Positions 10,349 through 20,700 of a stretch of 64,000 nt of DNA are shown here, piece by piece. This stretch comes from CAWAHD01 sp963781785 (GTDB lineage Bacteria; Planctomycetota; Planctomycetia; Isosphaerales; Isosphaeraceae), in contig CAWAHD010000005.1 in the NCBI GenBank assembly GCA_963781785.1, forward strand, positions 2,728,001-2,792,000, in the 5' to 3' direction. Position numbers and translations under genes: made by a program. Under the pieces are notes generated by a model. The model saw nothing but the letters and a program-made list of their open reading frames with translations. It made no database searches and was not told the DNA's origin. Positions within the stretch are counted from its first letter, which is position 1; each line of letters begins with the position of its first letter.

Positions 10349-11833
10349 GTGACCTCGACGATGGAGCCGCCGGTGGTCGATCTCCAGACGCCCGACTGGG
10401 TCCGCGACGCGATTTTCTACCAGATCTTCCCCGATCGGTTCGCGCGCAGCGTGACGGTGCCCAAACCGCGATGTCTGGACGAATGGGGTGCGCCTCCGAC
10501 CTACCACGGCTACCAGGGGGGCGATTTGATCGGCGTCGTCGAGCACCTCGATTACCTGCAGGCGTTGGGAGTGAACGCGATCTACTTCACGCCCATCTTC
10601 CAGTCCGCGTCGAACCATCGGTATCACACTCATGACTACGAGAAGGTCGACCCCATGCTGGGTGGTACCCCCGCCCTGCGACGCATGGTCGACGAAGCCC
10701 ACGACCGGGGCATCCGCATCGTGCTCGACGGCGTCTTCAATCATGCCAGCCGCGGTTTCTTCCCGTTTCACGACATCATGGAAAACGGGCCAAACTCCGC
10801 GTATCTTGACTGGTTCACTGTCAAGGGCTTCCCGCTTCAAGCATACGATCCCAAGGAACCGCCCAATTACCAGGCGTGGTGGGGACTGCCCGCCCTGCCG
10901 AAGTTCAACACGTCGTGCCCCGAGGTGAGAGAGTTCCTGTGGTCGATCGGCCGAAAATGGGTCGAATTTGGCATCGATGGCTGGCGGCTCGACGTTCCCA
11001 ATGAGATCGACGACGACGCGTTCTGGCGAGAGTTCAGGGCGCAAGTGCGCGCGGTCAATCCCCAAGCGTACATCGTGGGAGAGGTCTGGAGCGACGCCCA
11101 GCGATGGCTCAAAGGGGACATGTGGGATGCCGTCATGAACTATCAGTTCACCCGCGCCTGCGTTGCCTTTTTTATCGGCGAGTCGGTCAACGACGATGAC
11201 TTGCGCAAGACCAGTCTCTTCCCGATGGGCCCGACAACGGCCGAGGCCTTCAGACGGAACATCGAGCGGCTGCTTGGCCTGTATCATGGCGACGTGACGG
11301 CTGTCATGCTGAACCTTCTGGGAAGCCACGACATGGCCCGATTCCTGACCCTGGCTGGCGAAGACAAGTCGGCGCTCCGGCTGGCAACGTTGTTTCAGAT
11401 GACTTATCCCGGAGCTCCCTCCATCTATTACGGCGACGAGGTCGGAATGACAGGCGGTCACGACCCAGCCAACCGAGGCGCTTTTCCGTGGCACAAGCCC
11501 GATTCGTGGGACACAAGCTTGCTGCATGATTTCCAGCGTCTGATCGCGCTCCGGCGAGAACGCCCCGCCTTGCGCCGCGGCTCGTTCCGGTTCCTCTGGG
11601 CCTCCGACAGCGTGATCGCCTACACGCGGGAACTCGGACAGGAAACCATCGTTGTCGTCATCAACACGAGCCGCCATGCGCGGCGGCTTGACTTACGGCT
11701 CGACGGACTCGTCTCAAACGGCACCGTGTTTGAGACTTGCTGGACCCATCAGTCTGTTCCCGTCGAGCACGGAATGCTACCTGGCGTTGATCTTCCGCCC
11801 CGGTCGGGCTGCGTCCTCGCAACCCGGCAGTGA
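10349..11833 (+). CDS. alpha-amylase family (GH13) glycosyl hydrolase
   Basis: A 494-aa single-domain enzyme beginning TPDWVRDAIFYQIFPDRFARS, typical of cyclomaltodextrinase/neopullulanase-like GH13 proteins without the N-terminal domain. Catalytic regions: DGVFNHASRG (region I), GWRLDVPNEI (region II, nucleophile Asp), IVGEVWSDA (region III, acid/base Glu) and LLGSHDMARF (region IV, with Ser in place of the usual Asn before His-Asp). The C-terminal beta domain ends in a SGCVLAT strand. It likely cleaves alpha-1,4 bonds in maltodextrins in the cytoplasm, as no signal peptide is visible. A GTG at 10349 or the ATG at 10361 could be the start; neither has a strong ribosome site. Confidence 0.88.
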   Translation: MTSTMEPPVVDLQTPDWVRDAIFYQIFPDRFARSVTVPKPRCLDEWGAPPTYHGYQGGDLIGVVEHLDYLQALGVNAIYFTPIFQSASNHRYHTHDYEKVDPMLGGTPALRRMVDEAHDRGIRIVLDGVFNHASRGFFPFHDIMENGPNSAYLDWFTVKGFPLQAYDPKEPPNYQAWWGLPALPKFNTSCPEVREFLWSIGRKWVEFGIDGWRLDVPNEIDDDAFWREFRAQVRAVNPQAYIVGEVWSDAQRWLKGDMWDAVMNYQFTRACVAFFIGESVNDDDLRKTSLFPMGPTTAEAFRRNIERLLGLYHGDVTAVMLNLLGSHDMARFLTLAGEDKSALRLATLFQMTYPGAPSIYYGDEVGMTGGHDPANRGAFPWHKPDSWDTSLLHDFQRLIALRRERPALRRGSFRFLWASDSVIAYTRELGQETIVVVINTSRHARRLDLRLDGLVSNGTVFETCWTHQSVPVEHGMLPGVDLPPRSGCVLATRQ

Positions 11834-12273
11834 GTGGCTTGATCCGACTCCGGACGTTACCGCACGAGGCTCAAACCCTTCCAGTATGCTCGGGCAAACG
11901 ACCAGGTCTGACTTTCCGCTCGCGCGCCAGAACAGGCACTGTGGTTACCGCCGCGATCGTTCACGATTCCACGGCGGTAGAATTTTCTTCTTGCGGTCGT
12001 TTCGACGGCACCGGAGTCGAGTCATCGCTGGCCCGAGCAGCCTGGGACTTGTCGACTCCCCTTGCCCGAAGCCGCGCGGCCAGAAAGTCGGAAAGCCGCT
12101 TTTTTGAGATGTCCTTGCGCTCAGTCATCGCGAACATTCCTATCCAGACCGGATTCGAGAGGTGACGTGACAGACGACAAAGCTGAGACCTTGATGAGTC
12201 TACATCCCCGTATCTGTTTCGTCCAGTGGGTTGAGAAATCGACCGATCGATGCATTTTTGTATAGATAAGGTA
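11834..12273. other. intergenic region, nothing recognised
   Basis: 440 bp between the convergent amylase and VWA genes. Short open frames exist on the plus strand, but composition and codon pattern do not look coding. I see no clear terminator hairpin. Confidence 0.4.
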
Positions 12274-14466
12274 TCATGCTGCTGCCAGTCCCTGGCTGCG
12301 GACGAGGCGGCGTGTCAAGTAGATCTCCAGGCAAAGGCCAACGAGCGCCGCCATGATCAGGAGCCGCCAGACCTCGTGCTTGCCGTCGGGCAGGTCGGCG
12401 AACAGCCGCGCCATCAAGCGCTCGGGATTCGGTTCGAATGTCAAGGGCCAGCCTTTCGACAACGTCTGAGCTTCGGCCGGGTCGAGCGGCGTCAGGTTGG
12501 ATTCGCGGTCGTCGCGGCCCACAACCGCGTACACGTACCCGCCGGGCGGCGCCGGGAGAGCGAGGCGATAAACCCCCGACTCGCTGGTGTCGTCAAAGCG
12601 CACGTGGTCACTGCTCTGCCCCTTCTCGATCTCGGCGCGCGCAGTCGTTCCTCCTGGGGTCTGGATCGGCAGCTCCGTTCGATCACGGAGGAGTCGCGGG
12701 TTGAGCGTGAACAACAGAGGTTCGCCAGGACGAACCATCGACGAGGCGCCTCCGCCAGCCAGATACAAGATCCACTCGTGGGCCAAGGGGACGAAGTCGG
12801 GATTGACGGGCAGCGTGCCGGCCTCGGCGTCCACCGCGGTCGATAAGACGACCACGTGCCCCCGACCCGAAGCGCGGCAGACGACCCACGGCTCGCCCGT
12901 GTCGAGTTGGGCTGCTGTCACGGCCCCGGCCGCCGGGGCCAGGACGCGATACGCAAAAAAATCGGCTTCGGCCAAGGGGGCCGAGTCACCCTGGGAGAAC
13001 ATGCTCATGATCGGACGGATAAACGTACGCGGGGAAGGATGAGCGACCGGCTTCCGCTCTTCGAGGCTCCCTTTCACGCCTGCCAAACGGGCAGCCATCC
13101 AGCCGACTTCATTGAATGAGATGGGATCGGTGCGGTCGCCCGGTGCGAACAAGAGGCCACCGCCGGACTCGATGAATCCACTCAGTGCGACCATCTGTTC
13201 AGGCGCGAGACGTTCAACATTCGCCAGCACGACGACCCTCTGGCGCATCAGCGATTGGGTGCTCAATGCACCAGGTGAGACGACCCGCACACGAACTTGC
13301 GGCATGTCGTCACCCCTGGGAGCGAGGGCCGTGCGGAGGAAGTCGGTTTCACCGCTGAACGGCACGGCGCCGGGTTCTCCGTTGACCAGGAGAACCGATA
13401 GCGCCGTTTCGACCTCGATTGGAAAGTCGGAAGCGTCGTCGCCAGGCAACAGATCGCCCCCGAGCAGGCGGACGGTCAGCAGGTGGGAGCCCGGAGCTGA
13501 GAGCGACGTCCGAAACGACAAGCGCACTTTGCCGTCAGGCGGGATCGGTCCGACGGCCTGCGCAGCTTCCGGACACGGAGAGGCCGTCGACCGAGAGCTC
13601 CGCCGTACGGGAGAGAGAGCCCGGTCCCGCGTTTTCCACGGTCGTTGCCACATCGATGGGCAATCCTGGGGTCACCCTACTACGCGCGACGACGAGTCGC
13701 CCGACCGAGCCGTTAGGAATATCGGCCGATTTCCCGGCCGTGAAGTCGATCCACCAGAGGCGTGGCGATACTTCCAGGCGTGTGTACAGCGCACGAAGGA
13801 GGCCCCAGCGGGCCACTTCGCCGGGCGCCACGCGTGGCGCTGACCGTCCGTCAACACGATGATTTCGCGGCCAGGATTCTCGGTCCGCTCGAGAATGCGG
13901 AACGCGTCGGCGAGCGCCCCGGGCAGGTCGCTCGACCCACGGGGCGCGTCGATCCCGGCCAGCGCGGCGTCGAGCTTCGTGTGGTCGAACACCGGTGGGT
14001 CAAGCACTCGGCGGACGCGATCGCCCGCGACCAGGAGGGCGACCGAATCGCCCGGCCGGCACTGGCGCACGAATTCCTGGGTCCACTCCACGGCCAATGC
14101 AAACGGCGTCGTTCCGCCGATCTGCCGCGCCATGCTGTCGGAACCGTCGAGCACGAGCACCACGTCGCGATGGGGTAAGCTCTGGCCGATTCCCACGCGC
14201 ACCGCAATATCCGCCGAGACCGAGCGAGACCAGAACGGCCGCGCCAGGGCCAGCGCAACCAGAGCGAGCAACGCCATCCGCGCCAGCATCAGCAGCAGCT
14301 CGGTGAGACGGATCCTCCGGCGAGCGCGGCGGCCGAGATCGAGAAACTGCATTGCTCCCCAGTCGATCACCTCGCCGCGCCTGCGATTGAGCAGGTGGAT
14401 GATCAAGGGCAGCGCGGCCCCCGCCAGCCCGACGAGCATCACGGCGTTCAAGACTCCCCAGTTCAT
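12274..14466 (-). CDS. BatA-like membrane protein with VWA domain, frameshifted
   Basis: The N-terminus is the BatA/N-terminal aerotolerance region: MNWGVLNAVMLVGLAGAALP, IIHLLNRRRGEVIDWGAMQF and a second hydrophobic segment. A von Willebrand A domain follows with a MIDAS-like DVVLVLDGSDSMARQ and IIVLTDGQRHAW. The C-terminal two thirds (LLVNGEPGAVPFSGETDFLR, GFIESGGGLLFAPGDR) resembles the glutamine-amidotransferase-like region of large planctomycete BatA proteins, and the end has a membrane segment (LLIMAALVGLCLEIYLTRRL). Frame changes near 13,830 and 13,600 break it. The start overlaps the stop of the DUF58 gene by 4 bases, so the two are translationally coupled. It probably works with MoxR and DUF58 in an envelope stress or complex-assembly pathway. 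Confidence 0.8.
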
Positions 14467-15374
14467 CGGTTCAGAACCCCGCGCCTTGACCGGCTCGATA
14501 GATAATCCAGCAGCGTCTTTTCAATCGGTTCGCCCGTCGAGGCCCGGTGAAAGTCGGCTCCCATCGCCTGGATTCGTTCCCGCAGAGATTGGCAGAACGC
14601 GTTGAACCGCTCAAGGTAAACGGCACGGAGTGAGACGGGATCGACTCGCAGGCGGTGCTCGTGGCGCTCGAGGTTGCGAAACTGTGCGGGGCGGCGAAAT
14701 GGAAACTCTTGTTCCTCGGGCGCGAGCGTGTGCAAGAACAGCACCTCGTGGCGCCGGTAACGGAGGTGGCGGAGCGCCTCGGTGAGCTCTTCCAGGTCGT
14801 CGAATCCGTCGGACAAGATGATCACCAGCCCTCTCCTGCGAATGCCCTCGGCGAGCGTATGAAGAATCGCGCCCAGCGAAGTCTCTCCGCCGGTCCGGGT
14901 ATCCTCCAGTGCCTTGCAAAGGATCGAAAACTGGTTCGGCGCCGAGCGCGGCCGGATCATCGTGCGCAGGCTCGTGTCGAAAGTCATCAGGCCAACGGCG
15001 TCACGCTGGCTGATCATCAAGTACGCGAGAGACGCAGCCATCCGTTTGGCGTGCTCGAGTTTCGAGACAGTCCGGCCCGAATAGCCCATGCTCCCCGATG
15101 AATCCACCACGATATGGGCCTTGAGATTGGTCTCTTCTTCGTATTCCTTGACGAAATAGCGATCGGTCTTGCCAAAGGCACGCCAGTCGATGTGGCGGAT
15201 CTCGTCGCCAGGTCCATACCGGCGATGCTCCGCAAATTCGACCGAGAACCCCTTGAACGGGCTCTTGTGCAAACCCGACATCATGCCCTCGACGACCAGG
15301 CGCGCAATCAGCTCAAGGCGGCCGAAGCGCGCGATTGCTGTCGGGTCGAGAAGCTGGGCATTCAGGTCGGGCAT
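14463..15374 (-). CDS. DUF58 domain-containing protein
   Basis: About 303 aa, beginning MPDLNAQLLDPTAIARFGRL. It carries the DUF58 core: SPFKGFSVEFAEHRRYGPGD followed by EIRHIDWRAFGKTDRYFVKE, then a VWA-like fold (HIVVDSSGSMGYSG, DAVGLMTFDTSLR, GLVIILSDGFDDLEEL). The start at 15374 is preferred over the in-frame TTG at 15413 because GAGGGA sits directly upstream. It lies 105 bp downstream of moxR and overlaps the BatA-like gene by 4 bp. In the MoxR-DUF58-BatA systems DUF58 proteins are thought to act as cytoplasmic partners of the AAA+ chaperone. Confidence 0.9.
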   Translation of the reverse strand: MPDLNAQLLDPTAIARFGRLELIARLVVEGMMSGLHKSPFKGFSVEFAEHRRYGPGDEIRHIDWRAFGKTDRYFVKEYEEETNLKAHIVVDSSGSMGYSGRTVSKLEHAKRMAASLAYLMISQRDAVGLMTFDTSLRTMIRPRSAPNQFSILCKALEDTRTGGETSLGAILHTLAEGIRRRGLVIILSDGFDDLEELTEALRHLRYRRHEVLFLHTLAPEEQEFPFRRPAQFRNLERHEHRLRVDPVSLRAVYLERFNAFCQSLRERIQAMGADFHRASTGEPIEKTLLDYLSSRSRRGVLNR

Positions 15375-15479
15375 GAATCCCTCGGGGGCCGGCCCTGTCT
15401 CAGCGAAGGACAAAAGATTGGCTGCAAGGATCGAATCGGCGCGATCAGTGCCTTGGCCAGCGACAGGTACAAACGGAGC

Positions 15480-16531
15480 TCAGCGAGCCCCGACGAGCCG
15501 AGCGGCCGCGCGCTCGGGCGCGGCGGGAACGTCATCGATCAGTCGAGCAATAATCTGTTCCGGTCCGATTCCCTCGGCCTCGGCATGAAAGGTCGTCACA
15601 ATCCGATGCCTGAGCACGGGCCTGGCGACCTCGCGGATGTCGGCGATTCCGGCGTGAAGCCGGCCGTGCAGAACCGCACGGGTCTTGGCCGCCAGGATCA
15701 ACGATTGGCCGGCGCGAGGGCCTGCCCCCCAGGAGACGCATTTGCGGACCGTTTCCGACGCATGCGGCTCGTTCGGCCGGCTGGCGCGAACCAGGTCCCG
15801 AGCGTATTCGAAAACGTGCTCCGGCACGGGCACCCGGCGCACCAGCCGCTGAAGTGCCACAATTTGCTCGGCGGTGAGGATTTCAACCAATTCGGGCGTC
15901 TCGTCGCCGGTCGTGCGCTTGAGGATTTCGAGCTCGTCGTCCTTGCTCGGGTAATTCACCATCACGTTGAGCATGAATCGGTCGAGCTGGGCCTCAGGGA
16001 GTGGATAAGTCCCTTCCTGCTCGATCGGGTTCTGGGTCGCCAGGACGAAGAACGGCTCGGGCAGCGGATACGTCACCCCACCGGCGGTGACATGCCGCTC
16101 CTGCATGGCTTCGAGCAAAGCGGCCTGCGTCTTCGGGGGCGTACGATTGATCTCATCAGCCAGGATGATGTTGGCGAAGATGGGCCCCGCGATGAACGCG
16201 AACTGGCGGCGGCCGGTCTCGGGGTCGTCCTGGAGGATGTCGGTACCGGTGATATCCGACGGCATCATATCGGGCGTGAACTGGATTCGTCGGAACGCGA
16301 GGCTCGAATCCGGGCCAACGTGCTGACGAGCAGCGTCTTGGCGAGCCCGGGAACGCCGATCAGCAACACATGGCCGCGCGCGAACAGGCCGATCAGCAGT
16401 TCTTCGACCACGGTCTCCTGTCCGATAACAACCTTGCCGATTTCCTCGCGGAGCCGCCGATACTGATCGGTGAGAGCAAAAGCGGCAGCCAGGTCGTCGC
16501 GGGGAGGTTCGGGAGTCTCCGGCGTCGGCAT
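15480..16531 (-). CDS. MoxR family AAA+ ATPase, frameshifted
   Basis: Starts MPTPETPEPPRDDLAAAFAL after a GAAGAGGA ribosome site. Visible motifs are GKVVIGQETVVEELLIGLFA, Walker A GVPGLAKTLL, the MoxR insert DMMPSDITGTDIL, Walker B ANIILADEINRTPPKTQAAL, sensor 1 VLATQNPIEQEGTYPLPEAQ and LDRFMLNVMVNYPSKDDE. A short deletion near 16,300, within what should read ARILDLAFRRIQFTPDMM, shifts the frame. The joined product is about 350 aa, normal for the family. It heads the minus-strand moxR-DUF58-BatA operon and is likely a cytoplasmic AAA+ chaperone for it. Confidence 0.88.
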
Positions 16532-16894
16532 GCAGTCATCCTCTTCTCGCATCGAACCGTCACTGCGCGCTGGGTGCAATTCCCGTTTCACGCTGACACG
16601 CTTGCTCCCGGCTGTCAAGTAGCAGAACGGAGGCCGGAACCGGCCTCTAGCCCCGCTTGCTCCCATGGCCGCGACCAGCGGCTCCCTCGCGCCAAAATCG
16701 ACGCCCAACCCCGGCGCACCCTCCCGAACAACACGAGGGCGATTTAAGATCGGCACGAGTGTTCTCAATCGTTCGAGCGAGCCGAAGGACGAAGTCGGAA
16801 CGCCGACGGCGCCTCGGCATGACGCGGCCAGAAGCAGGGCTCTCGTTCGGTGACATCGAGTAACCGTTATCCTCGAGCTCGGGGCGAGTGAAGA

Positions 16895-17700
16895 ATGGCG
16901 ATTGTTCCCATCAGCGATCTGGACGACCCGCGGCTGGCCGTTTACCGCTCGCTCAAACTCACCAATCTGACCCGCCGGCTCGGCCAGTTTGTGGTGGAAG
17001 GAGAAAAGCTGGTCGAACGGCTGCTCGCGAGCCGGTTTCCCGCCGTGTCGATTCTGGTCACCGATCGGCACGAACCGACGTTCGCGACTCGAGTGCCCGA
17101 ACCGGTGCCAACGTACGTCGTTCCCCGCACCCTTGTCGATCAACTCGTGGGCTTCCCGTTCCATCGAGGAGTGCTCGCCTGTGCCGAGCACGGCCCTGGC
17201 CGCCACTGGAGCAGATCGCTCGCGCCGATCTGCGGCCGCTCACTCTCGTCATCTGCCCCAGGCTTTCCGACCCGCAAAACCTTGGAGCAATCGCCCGGAT
17301 CGGCGACGTCTTCGGGATCGACGCGATCCTGGCCGGCGACGCATGCCCTGATCCGTTCTCGCGCCGCGTCTTGCGAGTCTCGATGGGCTCGATACTTCGG
17401 GTTCCGGTGATCGTCTCGGACCGATTGGGCGAGCTGGCGGACGGTCTGGTTCGCAATGGTCAAGTGGAGTTCCTCGCCGCTGTCGTGGATCGGGCGGCAG
17501 TACCTTTCGAGCGGTTCGCTCGACCCCAACGCCTCGGGCTGGTTCTGGGGGAAGAGGATCGCGGCATTGACCCGGAATGGCTCGAAAGGTGCCAATCCCA
17601 GATCACGGTTCCGATGCGCAAAGGCGCCGGCTCGCTCAACGTCGCCGTTGCCGCCGGCATCTTGATTCAGAGCCTGATGCGCAGCCCTCATCGTGGTTAA
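16895..17700 (+). CDS. SpoU/TrmH family RNA 2'-O-methyltransferase, frameshifted
   Basis: The N-terminal half (DDPRLAVYRSLKLTNLTRRL, FVVEGEKLVERLL, VLACAEHGP) is the substrate-binding L30e-like domain of SpoU enzymes. A frame change near 17,205 leads to the catalytic knot with all three motifs: NLGAIARIGDVFGIDAIL (motif 1), LGLVLGEEDRGIDPEWL (motif 2) and ITVPMRKGAGSLNVAVAAGI (motif 3). The joined product is about 268 aa. It should methylate the 2'-OH of a ribose in tRNA or rRNA using SAM; the target is not clear. It stands alone, with unrelated neighbours. Confidence 0.85.
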
Positions 17701-17823
17701 GCGCAACGTAAGAAGGGATTGTGCTCGTGTCGTTCCGGCGTTTGAGCCTGACTTCAGGCTCGAACCCGTGAACCACGCGATCCGCTCGTCTGCGATCGCG
17801 GCGAGTTGCCAGGGTCGCTCCGC

Positions 17824-18477
17824 TCACTCGGCCGCTGGTTCCTGCCCGGCTCCCTCGAGCCCCTCCGGCTTGAGCTTGAGGCGGTGCCGGATCAACTGCA
17901 TCTTGAGCTCGACGCAGCGAGGAGTCCGGCCGATCATGCAGGCAATTTCGGAGTTCGTGAAGCCATCGAGCTTCCAGAGCACGATTTGCCGCAGCTCTTC
18001 GGTGAGGCCCTGAAGCAGACGGTCGAGCTCGTCCAGGACAAGCAGTTTCTCTTCGGGGCTTGGCTCAGCCCGCGCAATGTCCTCGAGCATCCAGCGCGGA
18101 AAGAGGGATCCCTCAGCGGACTTGCCGGCAGGATCGGCCCGCTCGCGGCGCACGTCGCGCCGCGCCGCACGATGGCGGTGGGCCGTGTTGACGACCTTGC
18201 ACATCGTGATCCGCGCCATCAACTTCCACAGCTCTTCGCGACTCGCCGGCGCCGTTTTCCCCTCGAGCTGGCCGGCGCATAAGCATGCATACATACTCTG
18301 AAGAATATCGTCCTCGTCCTCGCGACGACGAATCCGGCTGTCGAGGTGCCTGCGCACCAGTGATTGCAACGGCGACGAGAACCGCTCCCAGATGATGCGT
18401 GCGGCTTCGTTGCGCTCGCGACTGTCCGTTGACCGGAGATGATGGATGCACAAAGTTAGCGAACCGACCGAGCTCAT
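17824..18477 (-). CDS. ECF-type RNA polymerase sigma factor
   Basis: About 217 aa. Region 2 is RIIWERFSSPLQSLVRRHLD with DEDDILQSMYACLC. Region 4 is LDELDRLLQGLTEELRQIVL, KLDGFTNSEIACMIGRTPR and CVELKMQLIRHRLK, a clear helix-turn-helix. The C-terminus is short and polar. I prefer the ATG at 18477 (MSSVGSLTLCIHHLRSTDSR), as the 88 in-frame residues upstream look non-coding. Planctomycetes carry many such ECF factors. The divergent FHA-GAF-SpoIIE phosphatase suggests, but does not prove, a partner-switching or phospho-signalling link. Confidence 0.87.
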   Translation of the reverse strand: MSSVGSLTLCIHHLRSTDSRERNEAARIIWERFSSPLQSLVRRHLDSRIRRREDEDDILQSMYACLCAGQLEGKTAPASREELWKLMARITMCKVVNTAHRHRAARRDVRRERADPAGKSAEGSLFPRWMLEDIARAEPSPEEKLLVLDELDRLLQGLTEELRQIVLWKLDGFTNSEIACMIGRTPRCVELKMQLIRHRLKLKPEGLEGAGQEPAAE

Positions 18478-18963
18478 GTGTGATCCCCGGAAACGGCGAT
18501 TTCGCCCCTGGTGGCCTCTCGCTCGGACCGTCCTACACGGCCTGCCTGCATTGTAATCAACGTTCATGGCGAATTCACCGAAGACGATTCCGGGCAGAAA
18601 TCGCCGGGCCGGCCGGATTCCATGCGGGTCAGCCCCATGCCGATTCACCGGCGGAAAAGTCCATGCATGAATGGGACGATTGAGGCGCGGGGACGACCGC
18701 TCGACGACCTCGGTCGGCGCAGGGTCGCATAGCCGGAGCAAGACCGACTGATTTCGGTCTGCGAGATTGTTTTGGGATCAATCATCAGAGCGCAATCGGC
18801 GGGGGCTCGTTCGTCACGAATGTGTGCCAAATTAAGAAAGTTGGGTTCCAGCGGGATGGGCGTTCGAGTATCGATGCCGATTCTGATAGAATGTGGCGTC
18901 AGGAAACCTTGGGGCTGGAGGACATCAGGAGAAACGGCGCCTTGGAGGAGAGCGTTCGGGGCC
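18478..18963. other. divergent intergenic region
   Basis: 486 bp between the sigma factor and the FHA-GAF-phosphatase gene. It presumably holds both promoters. I see no strong -35/-10 pair or hairpin. An in-frame extension of the phosphatase ORF up to 18772 exists but lacks coding character. Confidence 0.4.
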
Positions 18964-20628
18964 ATGTCAACGTTGCAAAGCATCATTCCGACACTTCAGA
19001 TCATGAACGGTCCCTGGATCGGCCGCCTGTTCCAGCTCGATCGCGAAGTGACGATCATCGGCCGCAATGCCGACTGCGATGTGGTGCTGTCTCCGAAGTC
19101 GGTTTCCCGGAAGCACGCAGCCATCGTGAGGAAGCCCGGCGGCTTCGAGATCAAGGATCTCGGCAGCACCCGCGGGACCTTCGTGTGTGGTGAGCGGCTG
19201 ACCCAGCCGGTCATGCTCAAAGACGGCGACAACCTCCAGATCGGTGAACTGCTCCTGTGCTTCAGCAGTCGACTGGTGCAGATCCAGGATGGCGACGACG
19301 AGCAATCGACGGTGTACGCTGCGATCGACGTGCTCAACCAGAGCGATCGCAACTTTCCGCTGGTCAAGCCCGAGGCCAAGTTTCGCGCGCTGCGGCTGAT
19401 CAGCCAGGAGCTGGGAGGCACCCTCGTCCTGGGCGAGGTTCTCGACCGGATCTTCAACTCCCTCTTCGAGATCTTCCCGAGGGCGGAGCGCGGTTTCGTG
19501 CTCCTCAAAGATCCGGCGAGCGACGCGCTCTTGCCCGAGATTATTCGATCGCGAACCGGGCCCGCGGGGGAGCTCAAGATCTCCAAGACGGTTCTCAATC
19601 GGGTCTTGAACGACCGCCAGGCCATCCTGAGCAAGGATCTTTCCCAGGAGTATCCCGACAGTGCCAGCGTCTCGGACAGCAGGATCCGCTCGCTCATGTG
19701 CGTGCCGCTCTTCGATGCCGATCGGAAGGCGGTCGGGATCGTGCAGATCGACACGCGGGACGGACGAGGGCGGTTTGAGCAGGACGATCTCGACCTCCTG
19801 GCGGCCGTCGCCAGCCAGATCAGCGTGGCGGTTCAGAACGCCCAGTTGCATAAGGCCCTGATCAAGCAGCGTGAGATGGAGCACGAGCTTCAATTTGCGC
19901 GGCAGGTCATGCAGTCGCTCTTGCCGGAACGTCCTGCCTCGGTGCCGGGTTACGAATTCTGGGCCTACTACGAGCCAGCGCGGCATGTCGGCGGGGACTA
20001 CTACGGATTCGTGCCGATTTGCCCCGAGCGCTCTGAAGATCCTGCCACCGCATCGAAGTGGGCGATCGCCATCGGCGACGTCGTGGGAAAGGGGATGCCG
20101 GCCGCATTGCTGACAGCCAAGCTCTCGGGCGAAGTCCGGATGTTTCTCCGCGGGAACCCCGACCCGGCGCGGGTCGTCGAGCAGCTCAACCACGAATTCG
20201 ACGGCGGCGGCGTCCTCGACCTTTACATCACGTTTCTCCTGGCGGTGCTCGACGTCGACCGGCATCGTCTCGGCGTGGTCAACGCCGGCCACCCGTGCCC
20301 GCTCATCCGCCGCCGCGACGGCCGGCTGGAAGAGTTTGGCCGCAGTGGGTCGGGCCTGCCCCTGGCGATCATGCCCAATTATGAGTATCAGGTCGTCGAA
20401 ACGACCCTCGAGCCCGGGGAGACCGTCATCCTTTACACCGACGGCGTCACCGACGCGATGAACGCCGCGGGCGACCGCTTCGGGGAGGCCCGCTTCAAGG
20501 AATCGCTGCTCAAGTCCGGGCGGGGCGCCAAAGCCGCGGGCGAAGAAGTCGTGCGGGCCGTGCAGAAGCACGTCGGGGATTTCTTGCAATTCGATGACAT
20601 CACGCTGGTTCTGCTGGCTCGCAATTGA
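18964..20628 (+). CDS. FHA-GAF-SpoIIE (PP2C-type) serine phosphatase
   Basis: A 554-aa signalling protein. Residues 1-105 are an FHA domain (VTIIGRNADCDVVLSPKSVS, RKHAAIV, LGSTRGTFVCGERL). Residues about 140-310 are a GAF domain (LRLISQELGGTLVLGEVLDR, RSLMCVPLFDADRKAVGIVQ, LLAAVASQISVAVQNAQL). A linker coiled coil (KQREMEHELQFARQVMQSLL) leads to a SpoIIE/PP2C phosphatase with metal-site motifs HVGGDYYGFV, IGDVVGKGMPAALLTAK, VVNAGHPCPLIRR, LYTDGVTDAMNAAGDRFGE and FDDITLVLLA. It probably dephosphorylates an anti-sigma antagonist or similar. The start at 18964 has GGAGGAG upstream at long spacing. Confidence 0.92.
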   Translation: MSTLQSIIPTLQIMNGPWIGRLFQLDREVTIIGRNADCDVVLSPKSVSRKHAAIVRKPGGFEIKDLGSTRGTFVCGERLTQPVMLKDGDNLQIGELLLCFSSRLVQIQDGDDEQSTVYAAIDVLNQSDRNFPLVKPEAKFRALRLISQELGGTLVLGEVLDRIFNSLFEIFPRAERGFVLLKDPASDALLPEIIRSRTGPAGELKISKTVLNRVLNDRQAILSKDLSQEYPDSASVSDSRIRSLMCVPLFDADRKAVGIVQIDTRDGRGRFEQDDLDLLAAVASQISVAVQNAQLHKALIKQREMEHELQFARQVMQSLLPERPASVPGYEFWAYYEPARHVGGDYYGFVPICPERSEDPATASKWAIAIGDVVGKGMPAALLTAKLSGEVRMFLRGNPDPARVVEQLNHEFDGGGVLDLYITFLLAVLDVDRHRLGVVNAGHPCPLIRRRDGRLEEFGRSGSGLPLAIMPNYEYQVVETTLEPGETVILYTDGVTDAMNAAGDRFGEARFKESLLKSGRGAKAAGEEVVRAVQKHVGDFLQFDDITLVLLARN

Positions 20629-20700
20629 GGACCGGCTCCGGTCGTGACTCCTCGCAGTCCGCGGCCGCTCGGAAACGTTTCGCGGACGGAAGCGACGGTG

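Noticed and set aside
9596..11677. 693-aa minus-strand ORF
   Set aside because: Antisense to the hydrolase and amylase genes; no recognisable fold.
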